Assembly (NCBI GenBank): GCA_902622545.1
Contig: CACNQD010000001.1
Location: 62,001 to 126,000, forward strand
DNA: 64,000 bases
Direction of reading: 5' to 3'
Source: an uncultured Pelagibacteraceae bacterium
GTDB lineage: Bacteria; Pseudomonadota; Alphaproteobacteria; Pelagibacterales; Pelagibacteraceae
Shown here: in pieces, positions 8,134-16,650 of the stretch
How positions within the stretch are numbered: the first letter of the stretch is position 1
How the letters are laid out: each line of letters starts with the position of its first letter
The notes under the pieces: model-generated
What the model was told of the DNA's origin: nothing
The model's input: the letters and a program-made list of their open reading frames with translations, nothing else
Databases searched by the model: none
Program-made: the position numbers and the translations under genes

Positions 8134-9672
8134 TCAATTTATGGTTGGAAAATAAATATCAACCCTTGCTCCGTTTTTAGCCTTATTATTTGATGCATTA
8201 ACACTCCCACCGTGTAAATCAACTAGATTTTTTACTATATTCAAACCTAGACCAGAATGTTCTCCAAATTTTTCTGGTCTATTACTGTAAAATCTTTTAA
8301 AAATTTTTTCAGTATTTTTTTCCTTAAAACCTCTCCCCTCATCAACTACTGAAAGTTGGATTTTGTTATTTTTATTTTTTTTAAGTTCGACAATAATTTT
8401 CTTATTATCTTCGCTAAAAGAAATAGAATTTTCAAGAAGATTTGCTAAAACTTGCTCAATTCTATTTTCGATACCTTTAATAAAGTATCTTTCACCATTT
8501 TTTTGAATTTTAAAATTAATCTTAATTCCTCTTTTTGAAAAGTATATTCCGTTAAAATCATCAACAACTGAATTGATAACTTCTTCTAAATCGATATTCT
8601 TCATTTGCTCTTGAGTTATAGCAACTTCATCTTTTAGCATTTGCGAATAATCTGTAATTAGTCTTTCAATTCTTTCGACATCATGTGATAAGATTTTTAC
8701 TAATTTTTCTTTCTCACTGTTGCTACTTGTTTCACTTAAAATTTCTGAAGCACTTTTTAATGATGCAAGCGGATTTCTTATCTCGTGTACTAAATCAGTA
8801 GAAAAGTTTTCTGCTGTATTTACTCTTTTTTGTAATTCATTTGTCATATCACTTAATGAGTGTGACAACATTCCTAATTCATCATTTCTTTTAACTAGAT
8901 TTGTTAAATCGACTCTTTTTTTACTTCTCTCTTTAATGCTTTGAGTAAAATTAACCAAATTCTTGATTGGCTTTAAAAAATATCTATTTAAAACTAAGGA
9001 AAAAATAAAAATTACAATTCCTACAAATATAGCAGTACGTATTATAAAAGTTTTTCTTTCATTAATCGCAGTTTTAATTTCATTTGCATTTTCTGAAATT
9101 AATAAATAACCAGATGGTGTATCATTTATTATTAAGTTTTTTACAGTAGATAATTTGAATTGCTGATAGCTTTCAGTTGTAAAGGTAAATGGTTTGCCAA
9201 AGTTAGTTGAAGAGGCATAATTTGATATTTTTTCTTTTAGCTCTGTTTCTTTTTTTTGGTTTATTTTATCTTCTTGTGTAACTATTTCATTGTTGTTTGT
9301 AGAAATATCAAATTCAACAATATCAATTCTCTGGCTAAATGACCTTGGATCTAAGTCTAAAGTGTTAGTATCCGCTATTATATCGTAATTTTCATCTAAA
9401 AATACTACCCTATCAACACTCTGAAATAGAAATCTTTTAGAAAATAAAAAATTTTTTATATCCTCTTTGTTAAATTTAACATTCAATCTATTTAGGTTTT
9501 GTATAGTATTATTTAAGATTTGAATGTGTATTGAGGTTTTTTTTTTAATTAAATTTGGTTGAACGTAACTTAAATAGATTATTGTTAGTGAACCTATAAA
9601 CAAAAAGATAATTAAATTAATAAATAAGAATTTTTTTAAAATTGATAAATTTTTAATAATTGATGAAAACAT
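8134..9672 (-). CDS. chvG: Sensor histidine kinase, ChvG/ExoS type
   Basis: 512 residues: TM1 at about 13-36, a periplasmic sensing region of roughly 170 residues, TM2 at about 210-228, HAMP (RYFLKPIKNLVNFTQ), HisKA with phospho-acceptor His296 in DLVHEIRNPLASLKSA, then the ATP-binding domain with N, G1 (DEGRGF) and G2 (GLGLNIV) boxes. The EIRNPLASLKSA form of the H-box and the pairing with a ChvI-like regulator favour ChvG over EnvZ, although SAR11 annotations sometimes use the EnvZ name. ChvG senses envelope or acid stress in rhizobia; the signal here is unknown. The stop of chvI overlaps its start by 1 bp. Confidence 0.85.
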   Translation of the reverse strand: MFSSIIKNLSILKKFLFINLIIFLFIGSLTIIYLSYVQPNLIKKKTSIHIQILNNTIQNLNRLNVKFNKEDIKNFLFSKRFLFQSVDRVVFLDENYDIIADTNTLDLDPRSFSQRIDIVEFDISTNNNEIVTQEDKINQKKETELKEKISNYASSTNFGKPFTFTTESYQQFKLSTVKNLIINDTPSGYLLISENANEIKTAINERKTFIIRTAIFVGIVIFIFSLVLNRYFLKPIKNLVNFTQSIKERSKKRVDLTNLVKRNDELGMLSHSLSDMTNELQKRVNTAENFSTDLVHEIRNPLASLKSASEILSETSSNSEKEKLVKILSHDVERIERLITDYSQMLKDEVAITQEQMKNIDLEEVINSVVDDFNGIYFSKRGIKINFKIQKNGERYFIKGIENRIEQVLANLLENSISFSEDNKKIIVELKKNKNNKIQLSVVDEGRGFKEKNTEKIFKRFYSNRPEKFGEHSGLGLNIVKNLVDLHGGSVNASNNKAKNGARVDIYFPTIN

Positions 9673-10370
9673 TAACTAACATTCCACCTATAGCCACTGC
9701 CATATCTAGTTTCGATAGCTGAAAAATTTTCATCAACTTTTTTAAATTTTTTCCTAATTCTTTTCACATGGCTGTCAATTGTTCTATCCTCTATATCTGT
9801 ATCCTCTCTATAAGCAATATCCATCAATTGGGCTCTTTCTTTTATTATTCCTGGTCTTTTTGCTAATTCTTGAACTATCAAAAATTCAGTAGTTGTTAAT
9901 TTATCTGGCAATTGTTTGCCGCCCCATTCGCATTCTAATTGGGATGGGTCAAGTTTAAGTTTGCCATGATTAATAATATTTTTTGTGTCCTCAATATTAA
10001 TATTCTTTTTTCTTAACTGTACACGAATTCTTTCAATTAAAACTTTTATGGAAAAACCTCCAGATTTTTTCACGAAATCATCTGCACCAAGTTTTAGTCC
10101 TAATAGCTCGTCTACTTCCTCATCTTTGGAAGTTAAAAAAATAACTGGGAGAGAAGTTTTTTTTCTTAATTTTTTAAGTAATTCTTCTCCATCCATTTTT
10201 GGCATTTTAATATCAATTATAGCTAGATCTGGTGGAGTTCTGGACAGACCAATTAGTGCGCTTTCTCCGTCCAAATATGTTTGAACTTTGAATCCCTCTT
10301 TTTCTAAAGCTATACTAATGCTTGTTAGAATATTTCTATCATCATCTACTAATGCAATTGTTTGAGTCAT
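9672..10370 (-). CDS. chvI: Response regulator, ChvI type (OmpR/PhoB class)
   Basis: 232 residues: an N-terminal receiver domain with acidic pocket VDDD (8-11), phospho-acceptor Asp53 in [13 protein letters not shown] and a switch lysine in [12 protein letters not shown], then a winged-helix DNA-binding domain ([19 protein letters not shown] through [14 protein letters not shown]). The receiver motif [17 protein letters not shown] is typical of ChvI. It is first in the run chvI-chvG-ahcY-tsaE-amgK-murU and shares one base with chvG. A promoter-like sequence lies just upstream (10381-10409). Confidence 0.87.
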   Translation of the reverse strand: MTQTIALVDDDRNILTSISIALEKEGFKVQTYLDGESALIGLSRTPPDLAIIDIKMPKMDGEELLKKLRKKTSLPVIFLTSKDEEVDELLGLKLGADDFVKKSGGFSIKVLIERIRVQLRKKNINIEDTKNIINHGKLKLDPSQLECEWGGKQLPDKLTTTEFLIVQELAKRPGIIKERAQLMDIAYREDTDIEDRTIDSHVKRIRKKFKKVDENFSAIETRYGSGYRWNVS

Positions 10371-10380
10371 GCAGTAATTA

Positions 10381-10409
10381 AAAATACTAAATTGTTATAA
10401 TTTGGGCAA
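10381..10409 (-). promoter_or_regulatory. Predicted sigma-70 type promoter for chvI
   Basis: On the minus strand, TTGCCC (10409-10404) is followed after 17 bp by TATTTT (10386-10381). It lies in the 48-bp gap between polA and chvI. The transcription start would fall only a few bases before the chvI start codon. It is a pattern match in very AT-rich DNA, so chance occurrence is possible. Confidence 0.35.
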
Positions 10410-10418
10410 TAGTTTATC

Positions 10419-13193
10419 TTATTGTAACAATCCCCAATTTTCACCAATATTAACATCTACAAGTATTGGAATTGAAAAGGAATGCAAATCACTTTTTTGA
10501 ACACTTTTCATTCCATTCTCTACTAATTTTTTTATATTTTCTATATTATCTTTCTTTACCTCAAAAATTAACTCATCATGAATTTGTAAAAGTAACTTGC
10601 AATCTTTTATTTTTTTAACTTTAATTTTTTCAAAAATATTGATCATTGCCATTCTCATCAGCTCAGATGCTGATCCTTGGATTGGTGCATTTATAGCAGC
10701 TCTTTCTTGAAAATTTCTTACATTAAAATTTTTATCATTAATTCCTGTTATATGAGTTCTCCTTCCAAAGATATTATTTACATATCCACTTTTTCTACAA
10801 AAATTTATCGTAGTTGACATGTAATCTTTAATCTCAGGGAATTTTTTAAAGTAAGATTTGAGAAATTCATCAGCTTCATTAGTTGTCACGGAGATTTGTT
10901 TTGCAAGACCATATTGAGAAATACCATAAATAATTCCAAAATTTATTGCTTTTGCTTTGCGCCTGAGCTCAGATGTAACATCTTTTATTTTTACATTAAA
11001 AACTTGGCTTGCTGTTAATGAATGTATGTCCTCTTTATTGTTGAAAGCTTTTTTTAGTTCTTTTACATCTGCAAGGTCAGCCAATATTCTCATCTCGATT
11101 TGATTGTAATCTGCAGATAAAAGGTTGTATCCTTTATCTGAAATAAATGCTTTTCTAATTTCTTTTCCATCATTAGATTTGATTGGAATATTCTGTAAGT
11201 TGGGATCACTTGATGCTAATCTACCTGTTGTTGTAGCGGCTAATAAAAAACTAGTATGCACTCTACTTGTGTTAGGATTTAAGAATTCTGGTAAAGAATC
11301 TGAATAAGTATTTTTTAATTTTGTTAGCTGTCTCCATTCTAAAACAAGTTGTGGTAACTCATGGCCTTTGTAGGCGAGATCTTCTAATACACTGGCACCA
11401 GTAGCAAAACTACCTTTCTTCGTTTTTTTTAGAGCAGATATTTTCAGGTCATTATATAATACCTCTCCAAGTTGCTTGGTTGATCCAATTTTAAATTCTT
11501 TTTTTGATATTTTAAAAATTTTTTTTTCTAGATCAGAGATTTTTTTTTGAAAATTTTCAGACAATTTATTTAAAAATTTTTTGTCAAGTTTGATACCATC
11601 CATTTCCATATGAGCTAAAATTTTTATTAATGGTTTTTCAAAAGTCTTGTAGATATTCATTAATTTTTCATTTTTGAGATTAATTAAAAATTTCTTATAA
11701 AGTCTGAAAGTAATATCTGCATCTTCAGCAGCGTAGTCCTTTGCAACTTCAATTTTAACTTCACTAAAATTTATTTGTTTTTTTCCACTTCCTACAAGAT
11801 CTTTGTATGAAATTGTTTTATGACCCAAATGAATTTCTGACAAAGTATCCATATTGTGCCTATTTTTTCCAGCATCTAACACATAAGACATTAACATTGT
11901 GTCTTCTAATGGTTCTAAATCAATACCTCTATGATAAAGTATGATATAATCAAACTTGATATTTTGACCAATCTTTTTAATACTTTTGTCTTCTAGGATA
12001 TTCTGCAATTTTTTTAATACATTTTTTTCGATTAAATTCTTAAAATTTTTATGGTTTAAAGGTATGTAATAAGCTTCACCAATTTTAGGTGAAATAGATA
12101 TACCAATTAGTTCTGCTTGGTGTGGATCTAGAGAGCTTGTCTCTGTATCAATAGATATTTCACTTTCTTGTTCAATTTTAGATATTAATTCACTGAGTTC
12201 ATTTTCATTTTTTATTAATATATACTTTTTTTTATCAATTTTACTTTCTGGCTTAGGTTGGGAAAATTCTTTTCTATCATCTTTAAAATCAACTTCGCCA
12301 TAAGTCGATATTGCTGAACTCAACAACCTATTAAATTCCATATCCCTTAAAAAATTATATAATTTTTTTTTATCAATATGTTTTAGAACAAAATCACTGT
12401 GCGGAACTTTGACGGGTACATCTTTTTTTAAAGTAACTAGCTTTTTACTAATCATTGCTTTTTGTTTGTTTTTAATAAGTGTTTCTCTTCTTTTATTTTG
12501 CTTAATGTTTTTAGAATTTGACAGAAGATTTTCTAAGGTTCCATACTCATTTATTAATTCTGCAGCAGTTTTAATTCCTATGCCAGGTACACCAGGTACA
12601 TTATCACTGCTATCTCCTGCTAAAGATTGAACATCTATTACTTTCTCTGCTTTTACACCAAATTTTTTTTGAATATCTTCTTCATTAATGAACTTATTTT
12701 TCATTGGGTCATAAATTCTTATATTTTTTTTATATAGCTGCATTAAATCTTTATCAGAGGATACAATTGTAACATCTCCCCCTTTTTTTATTATTTGTTC
12801 ACTATAAGTTGCTATTAAATCATCTGCTTCATAATTAATGAGTTCTATAGATGGTAAATTAAAAGCCTCTACAGATTTTCTAATGAAGTCAAATTGTGGA
12901 ATCAAATCATCGGGCGCATCTGATCTATTTGCTTTGTACTCAGAATAAATCTCATTTCTAAAATTTTTTCTAGCAGAATCAAATATGACAGCAAAATGAG
13001 TAGGTTTAGATTTATTATCAGAGGATTTTGCATCTTCTAATAATTTGAATAACATGTTGCAAAATCCAGCTACAGCTCCTGTTGGTAGCCCATCAGATTT
13101 TCTAGATAAAGGTGGTAATGCATAGTAAGCTCTGAAGATATATCCAGATCCATCGATTAAATAATAATTTTCTTTTTTGGATGCTTTGCTCAT
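10419..13193 (-). CDS. polA: DNA polymerase I with all three domains
   Basis: 924 residues. The N-terminal 5'-3' exonuclease holds YLIDGSGYIFRAYYA, YEADDLIAT and the helix-hairpin-helix GVPGIGIKTA. The 3'-5' proofreading domain keeps its metal ligands: DTE at 349-351 (ISIDTETSS), Exo II in GQNIKFDY and Exo III in YAAEDADIT, so unlike many streamlined or thermophilic versions it is probably proofreading-competent. The polymerase shows motif A LSADYNQIEMRI, motif B RRKAKAINFGIIYG and motif C QIHDELIFEV. It fills gaps in repair and removes RNA primers. It is divergent from the ABC ATPase gene with a 50-bp gap. Confidence 0.97.
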   Translation of the reverse strand: MSKASKKENYYLIDGSGYIFRAYYALPPLSRKSDGLPTGAVAGFCNMLFKLLEDAKSSDNKSKPTHFAVIFDSARKNFRNEIYSEYKANRSDAPDDLIPQFDFIRKSVEAFNLPSIELINYEADDLIATYSEQIIKKGGDVTIVSSDKDLMQLYKKNIRIYDPMKNKFINEEDIQKKFGVKAEKVIDVQSLAGDSSDNVPGVPGIGIKTAAELINEYGTLENLLSNSKNIKQNKRRETLIKNKQKAMISKKLVTLKKDVPVKVPHSDFVLKHIDKKKLYNFLRDMEFNRLLSSAISTYGEVDFKDDRKEFSQPKPESKIDKKKYILIKNENELSELISKIEQESEISIDTETSSLDPHQAELIGISISPKIGEAYYIPLNHKNFKNLIEKNVLKKLQNILEDKSIKKIGQNIKFDYIILYHRGIDLEPLEDTMLMSYVLDAGKNRHNMDTLSEIHLGHKTISYKDLVGSGKKQINFSEVKIEVAKDYAAEDADITFRLYKKFLINLKNEKLMNIYKTFEKPLIKILAHMEMDGIKLDKKFLNKLSENFQKKISDLEKKIFKISKKEFKIGSTKQLGEVLYNDLKISALKKTKKGSFATGASVLEDLAYKGHELPQLVLEWRQLTKLKNTYSDSLPEFLNPNTSRVHTSFLLAATTTGRLASSDPNLQNIPIKSNDGKEIRKAFISDKGYNLLSADYNQIEMRILADLADVKELKKAFNNKEDIHSLTASQVFNVKIKDVTSELRRKAKAINFGIIYGISQYGLAKQISVTTNEADEFLKSYFKKFPEIKDYMSTTINFCRKSGYVNNIFGRRTHITGINDKNFNVRNFQERAAINAPIQGSASELMRMAMINIFEKIKVKKIKDCKLLLQIHDELIFEVKKDNIENIKKLVENGMKSVQKSDLHSFSIPILVDVNIGENWGLLQ

Positions 13194-13243
13194 TAATAAA
13201 TTTTATTTTAATTTATCTTAATGTTATAAGTCTATAAATCTAA

Positions 13244-14161
13244 ATGAATAATAAAATTGTACTTTCTGTCAAAAATCTAAACAAAACCTACAACAAAAAA
13301 ATTCATGCTCTTAGAAATTTAAACTTAGAGGTGAAAGAGGGAGAAATTTTTGGCTTATTGGGTCCAAACGGTGCGGGGAAAAGTACTTTTATAAATATTC
13401 TTGCAGGACTAACTACTAAAACTTCTGGAGATGTAGATGTTTGGGGATTCAACATGGACAAAAACCCTAGGCAAGTTAGAGCTTCATTAGGGATAGTCCC
13501 TCAAGAGATAAATGTTGATCCTTTTTTTACGCCAAAAAAATTATTGGAACTTCAGGCTGGTCTTTATGGTGTAAAAAAAAAAGATAGAATTACTGATACT
13601 ATATTAGATCTAGTCTCTCTTAATGAAAAAGCTAATAGCTACACTAGAAATTTATCAGGTGGTATGCAAAGGAGACTTTTAATTGCAAAAGCATTAGTAC
13701 ATAAACCACCAATTGTAATTTTAGATGAGCCTACTGCTGGAGTTGATGTAGAGTTACGAAAGAAATTATTAGATAACGTAAAATCTTTAAGAGACATAGG
13801 TGTAACAATTATACTTACTACTCATTATTTATCTGAAGCAGAAGAAATGTGTGACCGAATTGGTATTATTAATCGAGGGAATTTGATTGCACTGGAAACT
13901 ACTGAAAATATGTTAAATAAAATACAAACAAAAATAGTTAAATTTTCAGTAAATAAAAAAGTAGAATTAATTGATACCAAAAAAAAAAAATTAAAAATAA
14001 TAAAAAATGATGAAAAAGAGCTTGTCGTCTCCTATGAAAAAAATATTATTAATATACAAGAAATAATTGATGTTATAAAAAGCCAAAAGATTGATATTTT
14101 CGATGTACAATCTAGGGATCCAGACCTTGAGGATGTATTTATAAAATTGATAAAAAACTAG
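13244..14161 (+). CDS. ABC transporter ATP-binding protein, ABC-2 (NodI/DrrA/YadG) type
   Basis: 305 residues. Walker A GPNGAGKST (40-48), Q-loop in GIVPQEI, signature LSGGMQRRLLIAKAL, Walker B IVILDEPTAG and the switch histidine in LTTHYLSEAEEMCDR are all present, so it should hydrolyse ATP. The C-terminal extension ending in SRDPDLEDVFIKL is typical of ATPases that pair with ABC-2 type exporters of polysaccharide, drug or lipid. No permease gene adjoins it: upstream is polA on the other strand and downstream, after 29 bp, bioY. A run of 12 adenines sits in the linker before the C-terminal extension. Confidence 0.88.
   Translation: MNNKIVLSVKNLNKTYNKKIHALRNLNLEVKEGEIFGLLGPNGAGKSTFINILAGLTTKTSGDVDVWGFNMDKNPRQVRASLGIVPQEINVDPFFTPKKLLELQAGLYGVKKKDRITDTILDLVSLNEKANSYTRNLSGGMQRRLLIAKALVHKPPIVILDEPTAGVDVELRKKLLDNVKSLRDIGVTIILTTHYLSEAEEMCDRIGIINRGNLIALETTENMLNKIQTKIVKFSVNKKVELIDTKKKKLKIIKNDEKELVVSYEKNIINIQEIIDVIKSQKIDIFDVQSRDPDLEDVFIKLIKN
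13979..13990 (+). repeat. A12 homopolymer run inside the ABC ATPase gene
   Basis: Twelve consecutive adenines encode the lysine run of the linker between the ATPase core and the C-terminal extension. The reading frame is intact across it. Such a tract is prone to polymerase or ribosome slippage and to sequencing error. Confidence 0.9.
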
Positions 14162-14193
14162 ATAAATCTTTAACAAAAATATATAATAATTTG

Positions 14194-14745
14194 ATGGATA
14201 GTGTACGTTCAAATCAAAATCAAAAAATTTTAAAAAATTTTTTTATAATAATCTTGGGAAGTTTGATTTTAACAATATCTGCAAAGATAAAAATTCCTTT
14301 TTATCCTGTGCCAATGACAATGCAAACATTTGTAGTTTTGTTTTTAGGGATAGCATTCGGTTACAAAATTGGTTTATCAATAATAACCGTTTATTTATTT
14401 GAAGGAATTTTAGGATTGCCAGTTTTCTCTAATTCTCCTGAAAAAGGAGTTGGTTTAGTTTACTTTACAGGACCAACTATGGGTTATCTAATTGGATTTT
14501 TGAGTGCAGTTTTTTTGACAGGTTATTTTAACTTTGGAAAAAATATAATACAAAATTTTTTTAAAATTCTTATATCAGTTTCAACTATTTATATTTTGGG
14601 ATTAATATGGTTAGGAAGTCTAATTGGATGGGATAAACCCATTTTTGAGCTTGGTGCAAAGCCTTTTCTATTAGCAGAATTATTCAAGATTCTGATTTTA
14701 ACTTTTCTTGCTTCAAAACTTGTAAAGTTTAGAAAATCTATCTAG
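14194..14745 (+). CDS. bioY: Biotin transporter substrate-binding (S) component
   Basis: 183 residues with about six membrane segments and the BioY signatures IPFYPVPMTMQTFVV and GLPVFSN with the following GPTMGYLIGF block. It binds biotin in the inner membrane, either with an ECF module (BioM/BioN) or alone, as some BioY proteins do. No bioM or bioN adjoins it and the upstream ATPase is of ABC-2 type rather than ECF type. The ATG at 14194 is preferred to the preceding TTG. Its 3' end overlaps actR on the other strand by 8 bp. Confidence 0.9.
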   Translation: MDSVRSNQNQKILKNFFIIILGSLILTISAKIKIPFYPVPMTMQTFVVLFLGIAFGYKIGLSIITVYLFEGILGLPVFSNSPEKGVGLVYFTGPTMGYLIGFLSAVFLTGYFNFGKNIIQNFFKILISVSTIYILGLIWLGSLIGWDKPIFELGAKPFLLAELFKILILTFLASKLVKFRKSI

Positions 14746-15298
14746 GTGATCTTTTAGATAAAATTCTTTGAAGAGTCCTTCGATGCATCTTTAATCTTCT
14801 AGCTGTCTCAGAAACATTTCTATTGCAAAGTTCGAATACTCTGTGAATATGTTCCCATTTTACTCGATCAGCTGACATTGGATTTTCAGGCGGTTCTGCT
14901 TTTTTATTTGGATTAGCTAAAAGTGCCTTTTCAACATCATCTGCATCAGCTGGTTTTGCCAAATAATCTATTGCACCTTGTTTGATTGCTGCAACAGCGG
15001 TAGGGATGTTTCCATACCCTGTTAACATTACTACTCTGCTGTTTGAATTTGAATTTTGTATTTCTTTTACAACCTCAAGACCGTTACCATCACCCAGTCT
15101 TAAGTCTACGACAGCAAAAGCTGGCTTATTGTTTTTTACTGCATCTAGACCTTTTTTTACACCTTCAGCTTGTGAAACCTTAAAGCCCTTCTTTTCCATA
15201 GCTCTTGCAAGCCTTTCTCTAAAGGGATTATCATCATCTACAATTAGAAGAGATTTGTCCTCAAATTCGTTTATGTTTTTAAGCCTATCTGTCTCCAT
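14738..15298 (-). CDS. actR: Response regulator of the ActR/RegA/PrrA family
   Basis: 186 residues from the ATG at 15298; an upstream in-frame ATG at 15352 adds 18 codons with no family similarity. Receiver domain with acidic pocket VDDDN (20-24) and phospho-acceptor Asp65 in FAVVDLRLGDGNG, then the family's proline-rich linker and a Fis-type helix-turn-helix (NVSETARRLKMHRRTLQRILSKR). In alphaproteobacteria this regulator and its sensor ActS/RegB control redox and energy metabolism genes. The sensor is not adjacent. The gene diverges from the polyamine operon across a 167-bp region that holds a perfect inverted repeat. Confidence 0.9.
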   Translation of the reverse strand: METDRLKNINEFEDKSLLIVDDDNPFRERLARAMEKKGFKVSQAEGVKKGLDAVKNNKPAFAVVDLRLGDGNGLEVVKEIQNSNSNSRVVMLTGYGNIPTAVAAIKQGAIDYLAKPADADDVEKALLANPNKKAEPPENPMSADRVKWEHIHRVFELCNRNVSETARRLKMHRRTLQRILSKRSPR

Positions 15299-15407
15299 AA
15301 AAGAGGTTATATGGTCATAAATCCTAAAATTGCAATAGTCTAAAAAAACCAAAAAACCTCATAATTTTCTTTACATAGCCCCCTATATAAGTAAAAAACG
15401 ATTTACG

Positions 15408-15439
15408 AAAATTGCATACAAGTTATGCAATTTTTTTTT
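15408..15439 (+). terminator. Perfect 11-bp inverted repeat followed by U9, leader of the polyamine operon
   Basis: The arms (15408-15418 and 15424-15434) are perfectly complementary around a 5-base loop, CAAGT, and run into nine thymines (15431-15439, partly shared with the right arm). This has the shape of a Rho-independent terminator for plus-strand transcripts. Because the flanking genes diverge, the only sensible plus-strand transcript here is the leader of the decarboxylase gene itself, suggesting attenuation. A protein operator (TTGCATA-N5-TATGCAA core) is the alternative. Confidence 0.7.
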
Positions 15440-15453
15440 GTTAAATTTTTTTT

Positions 15454-15459
15454 AAGGAG
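15454..15459 (+). promoter_or_regulatory. Strong Shine-Dalgarno sequence of the decarboxylase gene
   Basis: AAGGAG lies 6 bases before the ATG at 15466. Most genes in this window start without a recognisable ribosome site, so this one stands out and fixes the start codon. It lies 14 bases after the U-tract of the leader hairpin. Confidence 0.75.
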
Positions 15460-15465
15460 CTAAAA

Positions 15466-16644
15466 ATGAAAAAATTTAAATCGGTTTATGAACTAATAAC
15501 TAAGTTAAAACCATCTGATCCAGTGTACTGCATCAGAAAAAAATCAATAAAAAAAGCTTCAAAATACTTTATAAAAAATTTCCCAGGTAAAATTTTATAC
15601 GCAGTTAAAACTAATCCGAACAAAGAAGTTGTTAAAACGTTAATTGAAAGTGGCATAAAAAACTTTGATGTAGCATCTATTAAAGAAATTCAAGGCATAA
15701 AAGAAATAGACAGTTCTTTAGATTGTTCATATATGCATACCGTAAAAAGTAGAGAAGACATAAGAGATGCGTATTTCAAATTTGGGGTTAAAGCATTCTC
15801 GCTGGATACTAAGGACGAACTAATCAAAATTATAGAAACTACTAATCACGCAAATGATTTAGAATTATATGTAAGAATTGCAGTTTCAAATGAACACGCA
15901 GAAATCGATTTATCAAAAAAATTTGGTGCTAATAATAGTGAGGCCCCAGGCCTAATGAGACTTGCCAATCAATATACAAAGAAATTAGGTTTAAGTTTTC
16001 ATGTTGGTTCTCAATGCATGCACCCAATTTCTTATACTAAGGGAATAACTGAAATCGGAAATCTAATTAAGAAAACGAAAATTATACCAAAGGTAATAAA
16101 TATAGGTGGAGGGTTTCCAACTATTTATCCCGACTTAATTCCCCAATCTTTAAATAGCTACTTTGAGGAAATAAAAAAATCATTGAATACCCTTAAAATA
16201 GATAAATTGCCAGAAATTATATGTGAGCCTGGTAGAGCGCTGGTAGCAGAGTCAGGTTCAACAATAGTGAGAGTAAATTTAAGAAAAAAACAAAAGCTAT
16301 ATATCAATGATGGTACTTATGGAACTTTATTTGATGGAGGTGTTCCAAATATAGTTTATCCATCAAGACTTATCACTAATGGTAGAATGATATCAAAAAA
16401 AATGACGGCATTTGATTTTTATGGTCCAACGTGTGATAGCATGGATTACATGAAAGGTCCTTTTATACTTCCAAACAATATAAAGGAAAATGATTACATA
16501 GAACTAGGACAACTTGGTGCTTATGGTCTTACATTTAGAACACAGTTTAATGGTTTTTATTCTGACAAAATTTTTGAAGTTGAAGATGAGCCTGTAATGA
16601 CTATGTATGATAAAGATAAAAGCAAAAGTTATTTGGTTGCTTAA
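15466..16644 (+). CDS. PLP-dependent ornithine/arginine decarboxylase, alanine-racemase fold (type III)
   Basis: 392 residues, the usual length of ornithine/lysine decarboxylases. PLP lysine Lys48 in YAVKTNP, HVGSQ at 179-183, the phosphate-binding GGGFP (214-218), EPGR (254-257) and the catalytic Cys323-Asp324 in YGPTCDSMD are all present. The enzyme acts in the cytoplasm at the head of a polyamine operon. Ornithine giving putrescine is the default reaction. However, the operon continues with agmatine-using enzymes (aguB, aguA), so arginine giving agmatine is a real alternative; related folds have switched to arginine in Chlorella viruses. The downstream gene follows after 6 bp. Confidence 0.85.
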   Translation: MKKFKSVYELITKLKPSDPVYCIRKKSIKKASKYFIKNFPGKILYAVKTNPNKEVVKTLIESGIKNFDVASIKEIQGIKEIDSSLDCSYMHTVKSREDIRDAYFKFGVKAFSLDTKDELIKIIETTNHANDLELYVRIAVSNEHAEIDLSKKFGANNSEAPGLMRLANQYTKKLGLSFHVGSQCMHPISYTKGITEIGNLIKKTKIIPKVINIGGGFPTIYPDLIPQSLNSYFEEIKKSLNTLKIDKLPEIICEPGRALVAESGSTIVRVNLRKKQKLYINDGTYGTLFDGGVPNIVYPSRLITNGRMISKKMTAFDFYGPTCDSMDYMKGPFILPNNIKENDYIELGQLGAYGLTFRTQFNGFYSDKIFEVEDEPVMTMYDKDKSKSYLVA

Positions 16645-16650
16645 AATCCT

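Noticed and set aside
8134-10370. EnvZ/OmpR osmoregulatory pair
   Set aside because: The H-box form HEIRNPLASLKSA, the receiver sequence and the linkage to ahcY and tsaE fit ChvG/ChvI better, though the name used in some SAR11 annotations differs.
13244-14745. ECF biotin transporter (ATPase plus BioY)
   Set aside because: The ATPase has the C-terminal extension and signature of ABC-2 exporters, and no EcfT gene is present.
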